In this document: one piece after another, positions 8,432-18,056 of the stretch
Position numbering within the stretch: the stretch's first letter is position 1
Layout of the letters: each line of letters opens with the position of its first letter
DNA from: DATLED01 sp035525495
GTDB taxonomy: Bacteria > Actinomycetota > Acidimicrobiia > Acidimicrobiales > CADCTF01
Direction of reading: 5' to 3'
NCBI GenBank assembly: GCA_035525495.1
Contig: DATLED010000081.1
Span: forward strand, 89,153-153,152
DNA: 64,000 bases
Notes under the pieces: generated by a model
Databases searched by the model: none
Told to the model about the DNA's origin: nothing
What the model saw: the letters and a program-made list of their open reading frames with translations, nothing else
Translations under genes and position numbers: made by a program

Positions 8432-8632
8432 GTGGCCAAGCGTTCCGTCGGGCGGGTTTCCACTGCTATTCGCCTTCCGAAGGACCTTCACGCGGAGCTC
8501 CAACGTCAGGCGTCGGAACGCGAGGTGTCCGTGAACTACCTCGTCACACGAGCGGTCGACCACTACCTCCGGGCCCTCGGTCCCGCCGACCCCATGGCGG
8601 TAGCCGTCCAAGTCGAAGGAGCCCTGACATGA
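8432..8632 (+). CDS. Small ribbon-helix-helix protein upstream of queC
   Basis: From GTG 8432 the gene encodes 66 residues; a longer start at 8381 is possible but its extra residues look non-coding. The sequence VSTAIRLPKDLHAELQRQAS followed by SVNYLVTRAVDHYL is a ribbon-helix-helix (Arc/CopG/HicB-type) fold: one strand and two helices. Its stop overlaps the queC ATG. It may repress this operon or act as an antitoxin-like DNA binder; no partner toxin is adjacent. Confidence 0.7.
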   Translation: MAKRSVGRVSTAIRLPKDLHAELQRQASEREVSVNYLVTRAVDHYLRALGPADPMAVAVQVEGALT

Positions 8633-9333
8633 GCAAGCCCGCGGTAGTTCTGCTCAGCGGAGGTCTCGACTCAGCGACTATCGCCGCGATCGCCGCTCGG
8701 GACGGGTTCGATGTCCACGCCCTGAGCTTCAGCTACGGCCAGCGTCACTCGTCGGAACTCGACGCCGCAAAGCGGGTCACTGACCACCTCGGCATCAAGG
8801 ACCACAAGACCATCCCGATCGACCTCCGAGCCTTCGGCGGTTCGGCGCTCACCGACAACATCGACGTACCCAAGGACCGCGATGCGAACGAGATGAGCGA
8901 AGGGATTCCGGTGACCTACGTCCCGGCTCGAAACACGATATTCCTGTCGTTCGCGCTCGCATGGGCGGAGGTCCTCGGGTCGTCAGACGTCTTCATAGGT
9001 GTCAACGCGCTCGACTACTCCGGCTATCCGGACTGCCGACCAGAATTCATCGCCGCTTACCAAGACATGGCGCGCATTGCGACGAAAGCCGGAGTCGAGG
9101 GCGCAACGGAACTGTCGATCCACGCCCCCCTAATCAGCATGACGAAGGCGGAGATCGTTCAGCTCGGCTCCTCACTGGGCGTGGACTATTCGCTGACCGT
9201 CAGCTGCTACGACCCTGGGTCCGACGGTGCGGCGTGCGGGCACTGCGACTCGTGCGTCCTGCGACGTAAGGGTTTCGTCGAGGCCGGCGTTGCCGATCCG
9301 ACGAAGTATCGGACCGAACCGGGCGCGGCGTGA
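8629..9333 (+). CDS. queC: QueC, 7-cyano-7-deazaguanine (preQ0) synthase
   Basis: The gene encodes 234 residues, with AAGGAG before the ATG at 8629. The N-terminal PP-loop ATP site is VVLLSGGLDSATIAA. SFSYGQRHSSEL and VPARNTIFLSFALAWAE are typical QueC blocks. The C-terminal zinc site is in SCYDPGSDGAACGHCDSC. It converts 7-carboxy-7-deazaguanine to preQ0 with ATP and ammonia in the cytoplasm. It overlaps queE by 4 bp. As the last step of the pathway it would directly supply DpdA. Confidence 0.96.
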   Translation: MSKPAVVLLSGGLDSATIAAIAARDGFDVHALSFSYGQRHSSELDAAKRVTDHLGIKDHKTIPIDLRAFGGSALTDNIDVPKDRDANEMSEGIPVTYVPARNTIFLSFALAWAEVLGSSDVFIGVNALDYSGYPDCRPEFIAAYQDMARIATKAGVEGATELSIHAPLISMTKAEIVQLGSSLGVDYSLTVSCYDPGSDGAACGHCDSCVLRRKGFVEAGVADPTKYRTEPGAA

Positions 9334-9965
9334 CGTACCTGGTCAAGGAGATCTTCTACACACTGCAAGGCGAAGGCTTCAACACCGGGACGCCGGCCGT
9401 CTTCTGTCGCTTTTCGGGTTGCAACCTATGGACCGGCCGCGAGGAGCATCGGTCGATCGCCGTGTGCCAGTTCTGCGACACCGACTTCGTGGGGACCGAC
9501 GGTGCCGGCGGGGGGAAGTTCCGGTCAGCGAGCGATCTCGCGGACGCGGTCGCTGCAGCGTGGGCGGCGGAGTCCGATGCCGAGCGCCTAGTCGTCTGCA
9601 CAGGCGGAGAGCCACTCCTCCAACTCGACGGCGAGGCCGTTGAGGCCCTTCACGCTGAGGGCTTCCGCGTGGCAGTCGAGACCAACGGAACCGTCGCTCC
9701 GCCTGAGGGTCTCGACTGGGTGTGCATGAGCCCGAAGGCAGGGGCCGAGCTTGTGCTGACTAGTGGTGACGAACTGAAGCTCATCTACCCGCAGAAGGGC
9801 CTCGAGCCCGAGGACGTAGTTCAACTTTCCTTCCACCACCGCTTTCTGCAGCCCATGGATGGACCCGAGCGCGAGGAGAACACAGCTCGCGCGGTGCGGT
9901 ACTGCCTCGAACATCCACGGTGGCGCCTCAGCCTCCAGACCCACAAGTACCTCGGGATCGCCTGA
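9330..9965 (+). CDS. queE: QueE, 7-carboxy-7-deazaguanine synthase
   Basis: A GTG start in a GTGA overlap with queC gives 211 residues. It opens with VKEIFYTLQGEGFNTGTPAV and has a radical-SAM cluster motif with spacing Cx14CxxC (SGC, then VCQFC), the expanded form seen in the Burkholderia-type QueE. VVCTGGEPLLQLD is the SAM-binding GGE motif. The enzyme rearranges 6-carboxytetrahydropterin to 7-carboxy-7-deazaguanine. It overlaps queD by 1 bp (TGATG). Confidence 0.95.
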   Translation: MTYLVKEIFYTLQGEGFNTGTPAVFCRFSGCNLWTGREEHRSIAVCQFCDTDFVGTDGAGGGKFRSASDLADAVAAAWAAESDAERLVVCTGGEPLLQLDGEAVEALHAEGFRVAVETNGTVAPPEGLDWVCMSPKAGAELVLTSGDELKLIYPQKGLEPEDVVQLSFHHRFLQPMDGPEREENTARAVRYCLEHPRWRLSLQTHKYLGIA

Positions 9966-10324
9966 TGGAGATCTTCAAGGAGTTCACGTTCGAGGCGGCG
10001 CACCGCCTGCCCCATGTGCCGGCCGGTCACAAGTGCTCGCGCTTGCACGGCCACTCGTATCAAGTCGGCGTACATGTCGAGGGCGAGCTCGACGAACGTG
10101 CCGGGTGGGTCATGGACTTCGCCGACATCAAGTGTGCGATGAAGCCCGTGCTTGCTCGGCTCGACCACTACTACCTGAACGAGATCGACGGACTGGAGAA
10201 CCCCACGAGCGAAGTCCTCGCCAGATGGATCTGGAGCAGGCTTGAGGACAGCCTCCCCGGACTCGCGCAGGTGACTGTTCGGGAGACGTGTACGTCGGGT
10301 TCCGTCTTTCGAGGAGACCGGTGA
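9965..10324 (+). CDS. queD: QueD, 6-carboxytetrahydropterin synthase
   Basis: The ATG at 9965 gives 119 residues, normal for QueD. EFTFEAAHRLPHV, CSRLHGHSYQV and the two downstream zinc histidines build the catalytic metal site; the Cys in HKCSRLHGH is the usual catalytic residue. WVMDFADIK and ENPTSEVLARWIW are conserved blocks, and VTVRETCTSGSVF closes the fold. It converts dihydroneopterin triphosphate to 6-carboxytetrahydropterin. It overlaps folE2 as GTGA. Confidence 0.95.
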   Translation: MEIFKEFTFEAAHRLPHVPAGHKCSRLHGHSYQVGVHVEGELDERAGWVMDFADIKCAMKPVLARLDHYYLNEIDGLENPTSEVLARWIWSRLEDSLPGLAQVTVRETCTSGSVFRGDR

Positions 10325-11130
10325 GGGCTCACGACCTCGCCGACATTCAGGGCGCGACACCCGCGATCGAACTGCGCATCGACTGGGTCGGCGTGTCTCA
10401 GTTGCGTCAGCCGCTCATGGTTCTCGATCGGAGCCACTCGAAGCAGGAGACGGTCGCGGTGCTCATGCTTGCTGTCGACCTTGGGGCTTCGCAACGCGGT
10501 GCGCACCTCAGTCGCTTTCTCGACATCCTCGCCGAGGCTGACAACGAGTTGACGACACGAACCGCCGGCCGACTGCTCGACGAGATAAAACAGCGGCTAT
10601 CCGCCTCGGCTGCTCGGGCGGTCGCCGCCTTCCCGTACTTCGTGGAGAAGCGCGCACCAGTGACCGGCGCACGGGGTCTGCTCGACATCGCCTCCACGTT
10701 TACCTTCACGGATCGCGGTGCAGGCGTGGAGTTCGTGCTCGAGGTCACCGTCCCAGTGACCACGCTCTGTCCGTGCAGCCGGGAAGTCAGCGACTACGGC
10801 GCTCACAACCAACGCTGCGACGTCACTATCGGCATCAGAACGTCCGCGGACGGCGACTCCGAGGAGTCCATCGTCTGGATCGAGGATCTGATCGAACTCG
10901 TAGAAGCCAACGCTTCTGCGCCGATCTATCCCGCACTCAAGCGGCCGGACGAGCGGTTCGTGACGATGCAGGCCTACGACAACCCTGCCTTTGTCGAGGA
11001 CGTGGTGCGAGGCGTAGCTGCTGGGCTTGCCGCCGACCCGCGTGTGACTGACTTCTGTGTCGAGGCGTCAAGCGACGAGAGCATCCACAACCACCGGGCG
11101 TTCGCTCGAATCGGTTCGTCGCTTGTCTAG
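10321..11130 (+). CDS. folE2: GTP cyclohydrolase FolE2 (GCYH-IB)
   Basis: From GTG 10321 the gene encodes 269 residues. VTTLCPCSREVSDYGAHNQR is the diagnostic FolE2 active-site block (metal-binding Cys and catalytic Glu/His region). The start IELRIDWVGVSQLRQPLMV and the end EASSDESIHNHRAFARI also fit the family. It makes dihydroneopterin triphosphate from GTP, feeding QueD. Island-borne preQ0 pathways can use FolE; here the metal-flexible type IB enzyme is used, so supply would not depend on zinc-requiring FolE. It closes the coupled que block; a 133 bp gap precedes dpdE. Confidence 0.95.
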   Translation: MRAHDLADIQGATPAIELRIDWVGVSQLRQPLMVLDRSHSKQETVAVLMLAVDLGASQRGAHLSRFLDILAEADNELTTRTAGRLLDEIKQRLSASAARAVAAFPYFVEKRAPVTGARGLLDIASTFTFTDRGAGVEFVLEVTVPVTTLCPCSREVSDYGAHNQRCDVTIGIRTSADGDSEESIVWIEDLIELVEANASAPIYPALKRPDERFVTMQAYDNPAFVEDVVRGVAAGLAADPRVTDFCVEASSDESIHNHRAFARIGSSLV

Positions 11131-11263
11131 GCGGGGACGCCTGGTTCGTCACTAGACGGGCACTTTCGGCAACCTGTCACACCCGCCCCGTACGATCCCC
11201 ACCTGGACCGCGGAGCATCGACCTCCAGCCGCGGGAGTCCGTGGCACAGGGGAGTCTGGTGGC

Positions 11264-14200
11264 GTGAACATCGTGGGACAGTTCGTGCGAGTCGGTACCA
11301 ACCGCCTCGGCATCGGCAAGATCGTCGCCGCCAACGCGGACTCCGTGGAGGTCGAGTACTTCGACTCGGTCGGACCACGTGGACGCCACCGGGTAACGGC
11401 CAAGGCGTCGCAGGTCGAGCGTGTTCAGGTCAGCTTGCAGCGCCGGTGCTACTGGCCCGACGGGGCCGGCTGGCGGGTCGGCCGGGTTGTGTGGCAGGGG
11501 GAGGGCGAATACGGCGTTCGGCCCCCGGACTCGGAGATCGACCTCCGCGTTCCCGAGGAAGATCTGTTCGTCCGCTGGTCGATGCCAATCGAGGACCCAA
11601 TCGAGGTGCTCATCGCAGGCGGCAACGAGTCCCCGTACTTTCACGATTGCCGGGCTCCGTTCGTTCAGACCGTCGTCGCGCAACGAGCCGCCAGCCACGG
11701 GATGCACGGCGTGCTGTCCTCGGTCGTGGAGCTTCACGATCATCAGCTTGAGGTCGTCCGGCGCGTGCTCGAGGACCCGCGGCAGCGTTACCTTCTCGCC
11801 GACGAGGTCGGACTCGGCAAGACGATCGAGGCCGGACTGATCATCCGGCAGTACCTGCTCGACCATCCAGAAGGTCACGTCGTGGTACTAGCGCCCCCGA
11901 TGCTCCGCCGACAGTGGGCGGCGGAACTCCGAGAGAAGTTCACGATCGATGACTTCGACCGTGCGGTCATCGCAGTGCTCGCCCATGACAACCCAGATAG
12001 TTGGGCTGGTGGAGCACGCGACACTTATGGCAGGTACAGCCCCCATCGCAACGCCGGACTCCTGGTTGTTGACGAAGTGCACAACCTTTCCGCCGGGCCG
12101 ACGGAGTCGCAGGAGTACAGCGCGCTCAAGACGCTGGCCGTCGCTGTGCCACGGCTCCTCCTCCTGTCCGCTACGCCGCTGCTTCACAACGAGGACACGT
12201 TCCTGCGAATGCTGCATCTCCTCGATCCCGATGTGTACCGCTTGGAAGACATCGAAGGCTTTCAGCGGCGTGTGCAGGATCGTCAGGCGCTCGGCACCGC
12301 GTTCTTCACCTTCCGACATGACATCCCGCCGTTCCTACTGCGCGAAAAGGTGAACACGCTCCGGGCGATGTTCGAGTCCGATGCGCAACTGGCTGACCTC
12401 TTGCAGTCGGTCGAGGACGCCCTGCAGGACCCGGTGTCCCTCGCTGAAGCGGTGACGGCCGCCCGTATCCACATCTCCGACACCTATCGGGTCCACCGTC
12501 GGCTCCTGCGAACTCGTCGTTCGGACAGCCTCGCCGCGAGCTTCCCGGTTCGGGGTCGACAGCGGCCCAAGCCATTGGGCGATGCCAAGGACCTCGAAAC
12601 TGCAGCTGACGACTGGATCGAGGACTGGCGCGAGTACCTCCGTTCGACACTCGCCGATGACGACGAGGTCGCGAGACGTAGCGCACGTGCTGCATTGGTC
12701 GCGTTTCTGGAGCGCTCCACGCACCTCCCACTTCTTCGTGCGTGCGCCAGCTTTCGTCTCACACCTGATGCGGCGAGCGCCGAAGCCGCGGAGCTGACGA
12801 GTGGGGAACAAGATGCGCTCCGAGCGGTCCCAGTTGACGCAACCGAGCAAGGCATCCTCGAACGAGCCGCGACGCTGGAGACCGATGTGGCCGCCGGCGA
12901 AGCGCTGGTGCGGTCCCTGCGAGGCGAACGACGCCGCACCGTCGTGTTCACAACCTTCACCGCTCACGCGCGGAGCATCGCGGATCTCCTTGCCGCTGAG
13001 TTCGGGGCGGCGGCGGTGGCAACTCACCTCCGCGGCGATGACCCCGCTCGCGTCGAGGAAGGAATGGACAACTTCAAGGATCCAGCGCAGTCCTGCTGGG
13101 TTCTGGTCTGTGATCGATCAGCTGAGGAGGGCCGCAACCTTCAGTTCGCTGATCAGGCCGTTCACGCCGACCTGCCCCTCTCCCCGAATCGCATCGAACA
13201 GCGGATCGGACGCCTCGATCGCTATGGCCGCGGCGATCGGATCCCGACGCTTCTCCTCGATTATCCAGCGACCTCGATCATGGGCGCCTGGACCGGGGCC
13301 CTCGCCGAAGGGTTCGGGGTCTTTGATAGTTCCATCGCCTCGCTCCAGTTCGCAGTCGACGCCCTCATGCCGCGACTTCTCGATGCCCTGCTCGATGACG
13401 GTCCCTCTGGTCTCGTAGCGTTTACCGAAGAACTCCCGCGCCAGCTCGAGCGAGAGCGCGAGGCCATCGCGGAACAGGACGCCCTCGATGCAATCGAGAC
13501 CTCGGGTCAGATCGGCGAGCTCGCTTTGGCCCTCGACGATCTCGAAGACGTGTGGTTCCAGATGCAGCGGGCGACCGAAGCCCTTCTGTGCGACCACCCG
13601 GGCAACCTGCGATTTCAACGTGTCGTCGATCGCGAGGACGAGCGGTTCCGGTCGTACCGGCTGATCGCGCCGGGCAAGGCGGCACACCTGAACTCGATGC
13701 CCTTGGTGGCGTGGGACGTCTTGCGCTCGAACTTTCGCGGAATCGTCGACCGACCCGGTAGCTACTTCCGGCGGGCGGCGGTCGCCCGCCCGGACGCACG
13801 ACTCTTCCGTGTCGGTGAGCCGTTTATCGACGCGCTTGCCGAATACATCCGGTGGGACGACCGCGGTCAGACGTTCGCCTTCTGGCGAGCGGCTCGGGAA
13901 GTCGTCGATGACGAGGTGTTCTTCCGATTCGACTATCTCGTCGACGCCGCGACAGACGAAGCAGAAGTACTCGCAAGCGCTGCCGGCGAACGCCTCGATC
14001 GACGCGCCGTGCAACGCCGGGCAGACGGCTTCCTCGCTCCGAGGCTCGAGACGATCTGGACGACGCTCGACGGATCTGAGGTTGATAGCCACCTTCTGGT
14101 TGTGCTCGAGCGCCCCTACGATCCGGCCACAGGCGACGTCAATCTCAACGTGGATCGTCGGTGGGCCCTGGACGAACTCGTCGGGTCGGCTGACTGGGAG

Positions 14201-14518
14201 TCGAGATGCCGTTCGGCGAGACACCTCTCCGAGGTGGCGCTCCGACACCGACCTGACTTCGAGGCAGCGGCAGACTTGGCGGCGACCAAATTCGAAAGCG
14301 CCCTTCGTTCCTCCTCGATGAAGCGTCGGACCCGTCTCGCCTTCGTCGACCCGCGTCAAAGGGCGCGCGAAGAAGAGGAACTCCGCGCCGATGACACCAT
14401 CGACTCGGCGGTGGTCGCCGGACTGCGCACCCCGCGGGTGCGGCTCGACGCCGTAGGTGCCGTCGTTCTCTCACCCCGCACCCCTACGGGTCAGGGCTTC
14501 CCAAGGCCGAAGCGATGA
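11264..14518 (+). CDS. dpdE: DpdE, SNF2/RapA-like helicase
   Basis: From GTG 11264 the gene encodes 1084 residues. Walker A lies near residue 180 (LADEVGLGKTIEAGLIIRQY), motif II near 267 (LLVVDEVHNLS), motif III near 300 (LLLLSATPLLHN), and the C-terminal helicase half has CDRSAEEGRNLQFAD and RIEQRIGRLDRYGRG (near 643). These are SNF2/RapA features, also seen in DISARM DrmD. In Salmonella, dpdE is needed for the restriction phenotype. The gene starts a run of eight genes joined by 1-4 bp overlaps. The preceding gap (11131-11263) probably holds the operon promoter. Confidence 0.9.
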   Translation: MNIVGQFVRVGTNRLGIGKIVAANADSVEVEYFDSVGPRGRHRVTAKASQVERVQVSLQRRCYWPDGAGWRVGRVVWQGEGEYGVRPPDSEIDLRVPEEDLFVRWSMPIEDPIEVLIAGGNESPYFHDCRAPFVQTVVAQRAASHGMHGVLSSVVELHDHQLEVVRRVLEDPRQRYLLADEVGLGKTIEAGLIIRQYLLDHPEGHVVVLAPPMLRRQWAAELREKFTIDDFDRAVIAVLAHDNPDSWAGGARDTYGRYSPHRNAGLLVVDEVHNLSAGPTESQEYSALKTLAVAVPRLLLLSATPLLHNEDTFLRMLHLLDPDVYRLEDIEGFQRRVQDRQALGTAFFTFRHDIPPFLLREKVNTLRAMFESDAQLADLLQSVEDALQDPVSLAEAVTAARIHISDTYRVHRRLLRTRRSDSLAASFPVRGRQRPKPLGDAKDLETAADDWIEDWREYLRSTLADDDEVARRSARAALVAFLERSTHLPLLRACASFRLTPDAASAEAAELTSGEQDALRAVPVDATEQGILERAATLETDVAAGEALVRSLRGERRRTVVFTTFTAHARSIADLLAAEFGAAAVATHLRGDDPARVEEGMDNFKDPAQSCWVLVCDRSAEEGRNLQFADQAVHADLPLSPNRIEQRIGRLDRYGRGDRIPTLLLDYPATSIMGAWTGALAEGFGVFDSSIASLQFAVDALMPRLLDALLDDGPSGLVAFTEELPRQLEREREAIAEQDALDAIETSGQIGELALALDDLEDVWFQMQRATEALLCDHPGNLRFQRVVDREDERFRSYRLIAPGKAAHLNSMPLVAWDVLRSNFRGIVDRPGSYFRRAAVARPDARLFRVGEPFIDALAEYIRWDDRGQTFAFWRAAREVVDDEVFFRFDYLVDAATDEAEVLASAAGERLDRRAVQRRADGFLAPRLETIWTTLDGSEVDSHLLVVLERPYDPATGDVNLNVDRRWALDELVGSADWESRCRSARHLSEVALRHRPDFEAAADLAATKFESALRSSSMKRRTRLAFVDPRQRAREEEELRADDTIDSAVVAGLRTPRVRLDAVGAVVLSPRTPTGQGFPRPKR

Positions 14519-17121
14519 CGGTGTCGCCGTTCGTGCAATTGGCGCGCGGGCTCGAGCAGTGGCCCACGTCGCCACCCCCGGGTCCTTCGTTGCCCTCGCC
14601 CTATCAACGTCTTGTCGACGCATCAGCGCTTCTCGCGGCTCGAGAGGGAGCTGTCGGTCCCCGAGACATGGTTGCTCTGGTCCGCCACGTGCTGCGCTAC
14701 GAGTCCGAGAGCCACGGAGTCGACCAACACCTGCTCGTACCGACGGGATCACCGTGGCCGTCAACGAAGGACTGGGATGACGCCAGCTGCGACGCGAGCC
14801 CAGCTGGCGACAGACTCCTGATCAGCGCACGTCCGTGGCGACCCGCATGGGCGGGGAGCGCTGCAGTGGGCGGGGCAGCCGAGGGTGCTGTCCGGCGACG
14901 GCCTGACTTGCGCGTCGACGCCGATCCGTTCCTAGCGGAGACGCTCGGCCCGAAGTTCACGACCTACTCGTCCGGGGGGCAGAAGCAAGCCACGCGCACC
15001 GTCCTCACCGCTGGCTCTGCAGCAACGGTGATCGTCAACCTCCCCACGGGCAGCGGGAAGAGCGCCGTCGCCATCGCTCCCGCTCTGCTCCATTCGCGAA
15101 CTGTCGGGACCTCAGTCTTCGTCGTCCCGACAACGAGTCTGGCCCTCGACCAGGAACGAGCCGCACTCGCACACCTTGACGCGGCCGAGCCAAACGGCAA
15201 CCACCCCGATCGCCTTGCCTACTTCAGCGGGCAGAGCGACTCTGAGCGCGAATCGATCCGTGACCGGATCCGAAGCGGAGCGCAACGACTCGTCTTCACC
15301 TCGCCAGAGTCCCTTCTCACCTCCCTCGCCCCGAGCCTCTACGGCGCCGTTCGGGCCGACCGACTTCGATACTTCGTCATAGACGAGGCACACACGGTCG
15401 CGAGCTGGGGAGTTGAGTTCCGCCCGGAGTTCCAAGCGCTGAGTGGATTTCGCCGCGACCTCCTCCGCGCCGCCGATGCGGCTGGGCAACCGCCGTTCCG
15501 GACGGTCCTCATGTCCGCCACGATCACGCAGGACGCGCTCGACACACTCGTGTCGCTGTTCGGCCATCCAGGGCCCGTCGAGTACGTCGCGTCCGTCTTT
15601 GTTCGTCCCGAGCCCGAATACTGGGTGCACGGATTCGACGACGAGGCGGAGCGAAACGTCGAGGTGCGCGACGCGGTGCGACATCTCCCTCGTCCCCTAG
15701 TGATCTACGTGAGCCTTCCCGATCACGCGCAACAGCTCGCCCGAGAGATTCGGGAGGACGGCGTCAACCGGGTCGAGGTCGTCACCAGCAGGACTTCGCC
15801 GGCCGACCGTCGTGCGATCGTCGAGCGGTGGCGGGGCGAAACGTTCGACGAGCAACTGAACACCCCGGTAACGCGAACCGACATCGTCGTCGGTACATCC
15901 GCGTTCGGGCTTGGCGTCGACCAGGCGGACGTTCGATCCGTCGTCCACGCATGTCTGCCAGAGTCGATCGACCGCTACTACCAGGAGGTAGGACGAGGTG
16001 GTCGTGACGGCAACACTTCGGTGGCCGTGATGCTGCACGCCAGGCCGGACCGGCATGTTGCCGAGGACCTCTCGATGAACCGGGTGATCGGCGTCGAACT
16101 CGGCCTGGAGCGCTGGGCGTCGATGCAACGAGATGCGCCCAGCGTGGGAGAAGACCGTTACCGCGTCTCGCTCGACGCTCGGCGCAGCACCATCGCGCGA
16201 GGAAGTCGGGAGAACGAAGCATGGAACCTCCGCACACTGTCCCTCATGATGCGTGCCGGCCTGATCCGTCTTGACGCGGAGCCGCCGCCGTCACCAAGCG
16301 ATGACGCCGACGAAGAGACGGATGCCTACAAGAAGTACGTCACTTCAGCCGTCGTCGAGATCAGGGAGCCCGGCCACCTCGACCCCGACGTGTGGAAGAC
16401 CCTCGTCGAACCGACTCGTCGTCGCACGATCGCGGCATCCGCACGCTCGTGGGACTTGATGCTTGCGACCCTGGGTGACGACCAGGACTTGGGGGCGGTG
16501 TTTGCGGATGCCTATCGGATCGGGCGCGACACTCAACTAGGAGCGATCGGCGAAACGCTTCCCCAACGGAGCTGTGCCGGTTGTGCTCACTGCAGACTTC
16601 TCGATCGCGAACCGTACGCAGGGCATGGGGCGGTGCCGGAACCAGTTCGGTCACCCGACGTCGAGATTTCTCCAACGCTTCGGGAGGTGGTTGGCGGTCG
16701 CAGTGGGACGCTCCTGGTGACGATCGATCCCCGCCCTATGAGAAGGCGACACCGTTGGCCTGAGCTCGTGGAGGCACTCCTCGCGTTGGTCCGGCATGGC
16801 ATCAGACTGCTTTGCGCTCCGGAGAGCGTCCTTGCGCTCTCGGATGTCCGGTCCGCTCACCATGTCGTCCGCGACGGCTATCTCTTCCTTGAGCCGAATC
16901 CGCCGCACCTGCTCTCGCCGAGGATCCCGACGTTGATCATTCACGATCCAATGGAGGAGCGGCCGATCCTGCCGCCCTGGTACTTCCGTTCGCCGAGCGA
17001 GCCGCACGCGAGGATCATCATTGTTCCGCCGGACGCGCTCGACCCGGAGCGCCCCGATCAGCTTGTGACCGAGACTCGACATCCAAACCTCGACGTAAAC
17101 ACCCTGCTTGCGATGCTCTGA
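14515..17121 (+). CDS. dpdF: DpdF, RecQ-like helicase
   Basis: An ATGA overlap with dpdE gives 868 residues. Helicase motifs: VNLPTGSGKSAVAIAPAL (near residue 177), YFVIDEAHTVASWGVEFRPE (near 288), VLMSATITQDALDTL, GTSAFGLGVDQADVRSVVHA (near 465) and YYQEVGRGGRDGN (near 490), the RecQ signature. A Cys cluster CAGCAHC near 685 may bind zinc. The C-terminal 150 residues resemble a phosphoribosyltransferase-like/hydrolase tail but I cannot name it. It probably unwinds or translocates DNA for the restriction complex. Confidence 0.88.
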   Translation: MTVSPFVQLARGLEQWPTSPPPGPSLPSPYQRLVDASALLAAREGAVGPRDMVALVRHVLRYESESHGVDQHLLVPTGSPWPSTKDWDDASCDASPAGDRLLISARPWRPAWAGSAAVGGAAEGAVRRRPDLRVDADPFLAETLGPKFTTYSSGGQKQATRTVLTAGSAATVIVNLPTGSGKSAVAIAPALLHSRTVGTSVFVVPTTSLALDQERAALAHLDAAEPNGNHPDRLAYFSGQSDSERESIRDRIRSGAQRLVFTSPESLLTSLAPSLYGAVRADRLRYFVIDEAHTVASWGVEFRPEFQALSGFRRDLLRAADAAGQPPFRTVLMSATITQDALDTLVSLFGHPGPVEYVASVFVRPEPEYWVHGFDDEAERNVEVRDAVRHLPRPLVIYVSLPDHAQQLAREIREDGVNRVEVVTSRTSPADRRAIVERWRGETFDEQLNTPVTRTDIVVGTSAFGLGVDQADVRSVVHACLPESIDRYYQEVGRGGRDGNTSVAVMLHARPDRHVAEDLSMNRVIGVELGLERWASMQRDAPSVGEDRYRVSLDARRSTIARGSRENEAWNLRTLSLMMRAGLIRLDAEPPPSPSDDADEETDAYKKYVTSAVVEIREPGHLDPDVWKTLVEPTRRRTIAASARSWDLMLATLGDDQDLGAVFADAYRIGRDTQLGAIGETLPQRSCAGCAHCRLLDREPYAGHGAVPEPVRSPDVEISPTLREVVGGRSGTLLVTIDPRPMRRRHRWPELVEALLALVRHGIRLLCAPESVLALSDVRSAHHVVRDGYLFLEPNPPHLLSPRIPTLIIHDPMEERPILPPWYFRSPSEPHARIIIVPPDALDPERPDQLVTETRHPNLDVNTLLAML

Positions 17122-18056
17122 TGGCTCTACTCAATCCTCCCCAGATCCTGCCCAACGTGGCGGTCGTGCTCTTCCGCGCGCTTCGATCGGCCGACAACTA
17201 CGAGCTCACAAGAGAGGATCTTGAGAGAACGGTCGCGCCGGCGGCTCTGCCTCGTGGCGAAGGCGCCGCCACCGGTCCTGGCTCGAAGGGTCTGGACGAC
17301 ACCTTGAACGCCTGCGTCGTGATCAAGATGTTCGAACGCGAAGGCGAGAGCGTTCGGCTCCACCCTGAGCTCCCGGATGACGTACGCGACCGCCGTCGAG
17401 AGCCGGACCTCCGTCGCCTGATTCGTCGACTGGTCCTCAGAGAAGAGTTGAACTTCGGGCTCTGGGACTCGACAGAAGGTGCGCGCGACCTCACACGCGC
17501 GCTCGCCTGGTATCTGGCGCAAGACCCACTTCGCGCCCCGGGAGCGTGGAACGAGCCTCACGGCGTGGACATCGTGCAGGAGCGGCAGTTCGGCGCGGGC
17601 GAGAGAGTGTTCTCGAATGACACTCGCTGGGGGGCGTTCGATCGCTGGGCGTCGTTTCTCGGGTTCGGCGTCCACATTCCTCGCGACAACAAGAACGTGC
17701 TCCTTCCGGATCCCACGGGGGCCGTGCGGGACGTGCTCACGGAGGTGCTCACTGCTACTCGGCAGGAAGTCGCACCCGTGGTCGAGGAGCTCGGTCGCAG
17801 GATCCCGGTTCTCGACAGCGGCACCTATCGCCGCGAGGTCGAAGACCGAATGCGGCCGGACGCGGTCATTGCTTCCGCCGACTCGATTTCGCCATCGTTG
17901 ACGCACGCGCTGCTCCGACTACGCGATGAGCGTGCGCTCGTGCTCGAGGACCTCGCCGACGCGCCAATGAAGATGCGCCTCCCTGAGGGCTACGGCCCAG
18001 AGCGAACGATCACGCATCTCTCACTGGACTCCGGCAAGCGGCGCGGCCGACGATGA
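17121..18056 (+). CDS. dpdG: DpdG, restriction-arm protein of unknown function
   Basis: A TGATG junction with dpdF gives 311 residues. No enzymatic motif is visible. The N-terminal part (NVAVVLFRALRSADNYELTR to EREGESVRLHPEL) reads as a winged helix, and the rest (LAWYLAQDPLRAP, WASFLGFGVHIP) is helical. Position between the RecQ-like and P-loop genes, and size, fit DpdG. In Salmonella dpdG contributes to restriction. It overlaps dpdH by ATGA. Confidence 0.78.
   Translation: MALLNPPQILPNVAVVLFRALRSADNYELTREDLERTVAPAALPRGEGAATGPGSKGLDDTLNACVVIKMFEREGESVRLHPELPDDVRDRRREPDLRRLIRRLVLREELNFGLWDSTEGARDLTRALAWYLAQDPLRAPGAWNEPHGVDIVQERQFGAGERVFSNDTRWGAFDRWASFLGFGVHIPRDNKNVLLPDPTGAVRDVLTEVLTATRQEVAPVVEELGRRIPVLDSGTYRREVEDRMRPDAVIASADSISPSLTHALLRLRDERALVLEDLADAPMKMRLPEGYGPERTITHLSLDSGKRRGRR

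Noticed and set aside
13118..14359. 413-codon open frame antisense to dpdE
   Set aside because: Shadow of the helicase C-terminus; no family resemblance.
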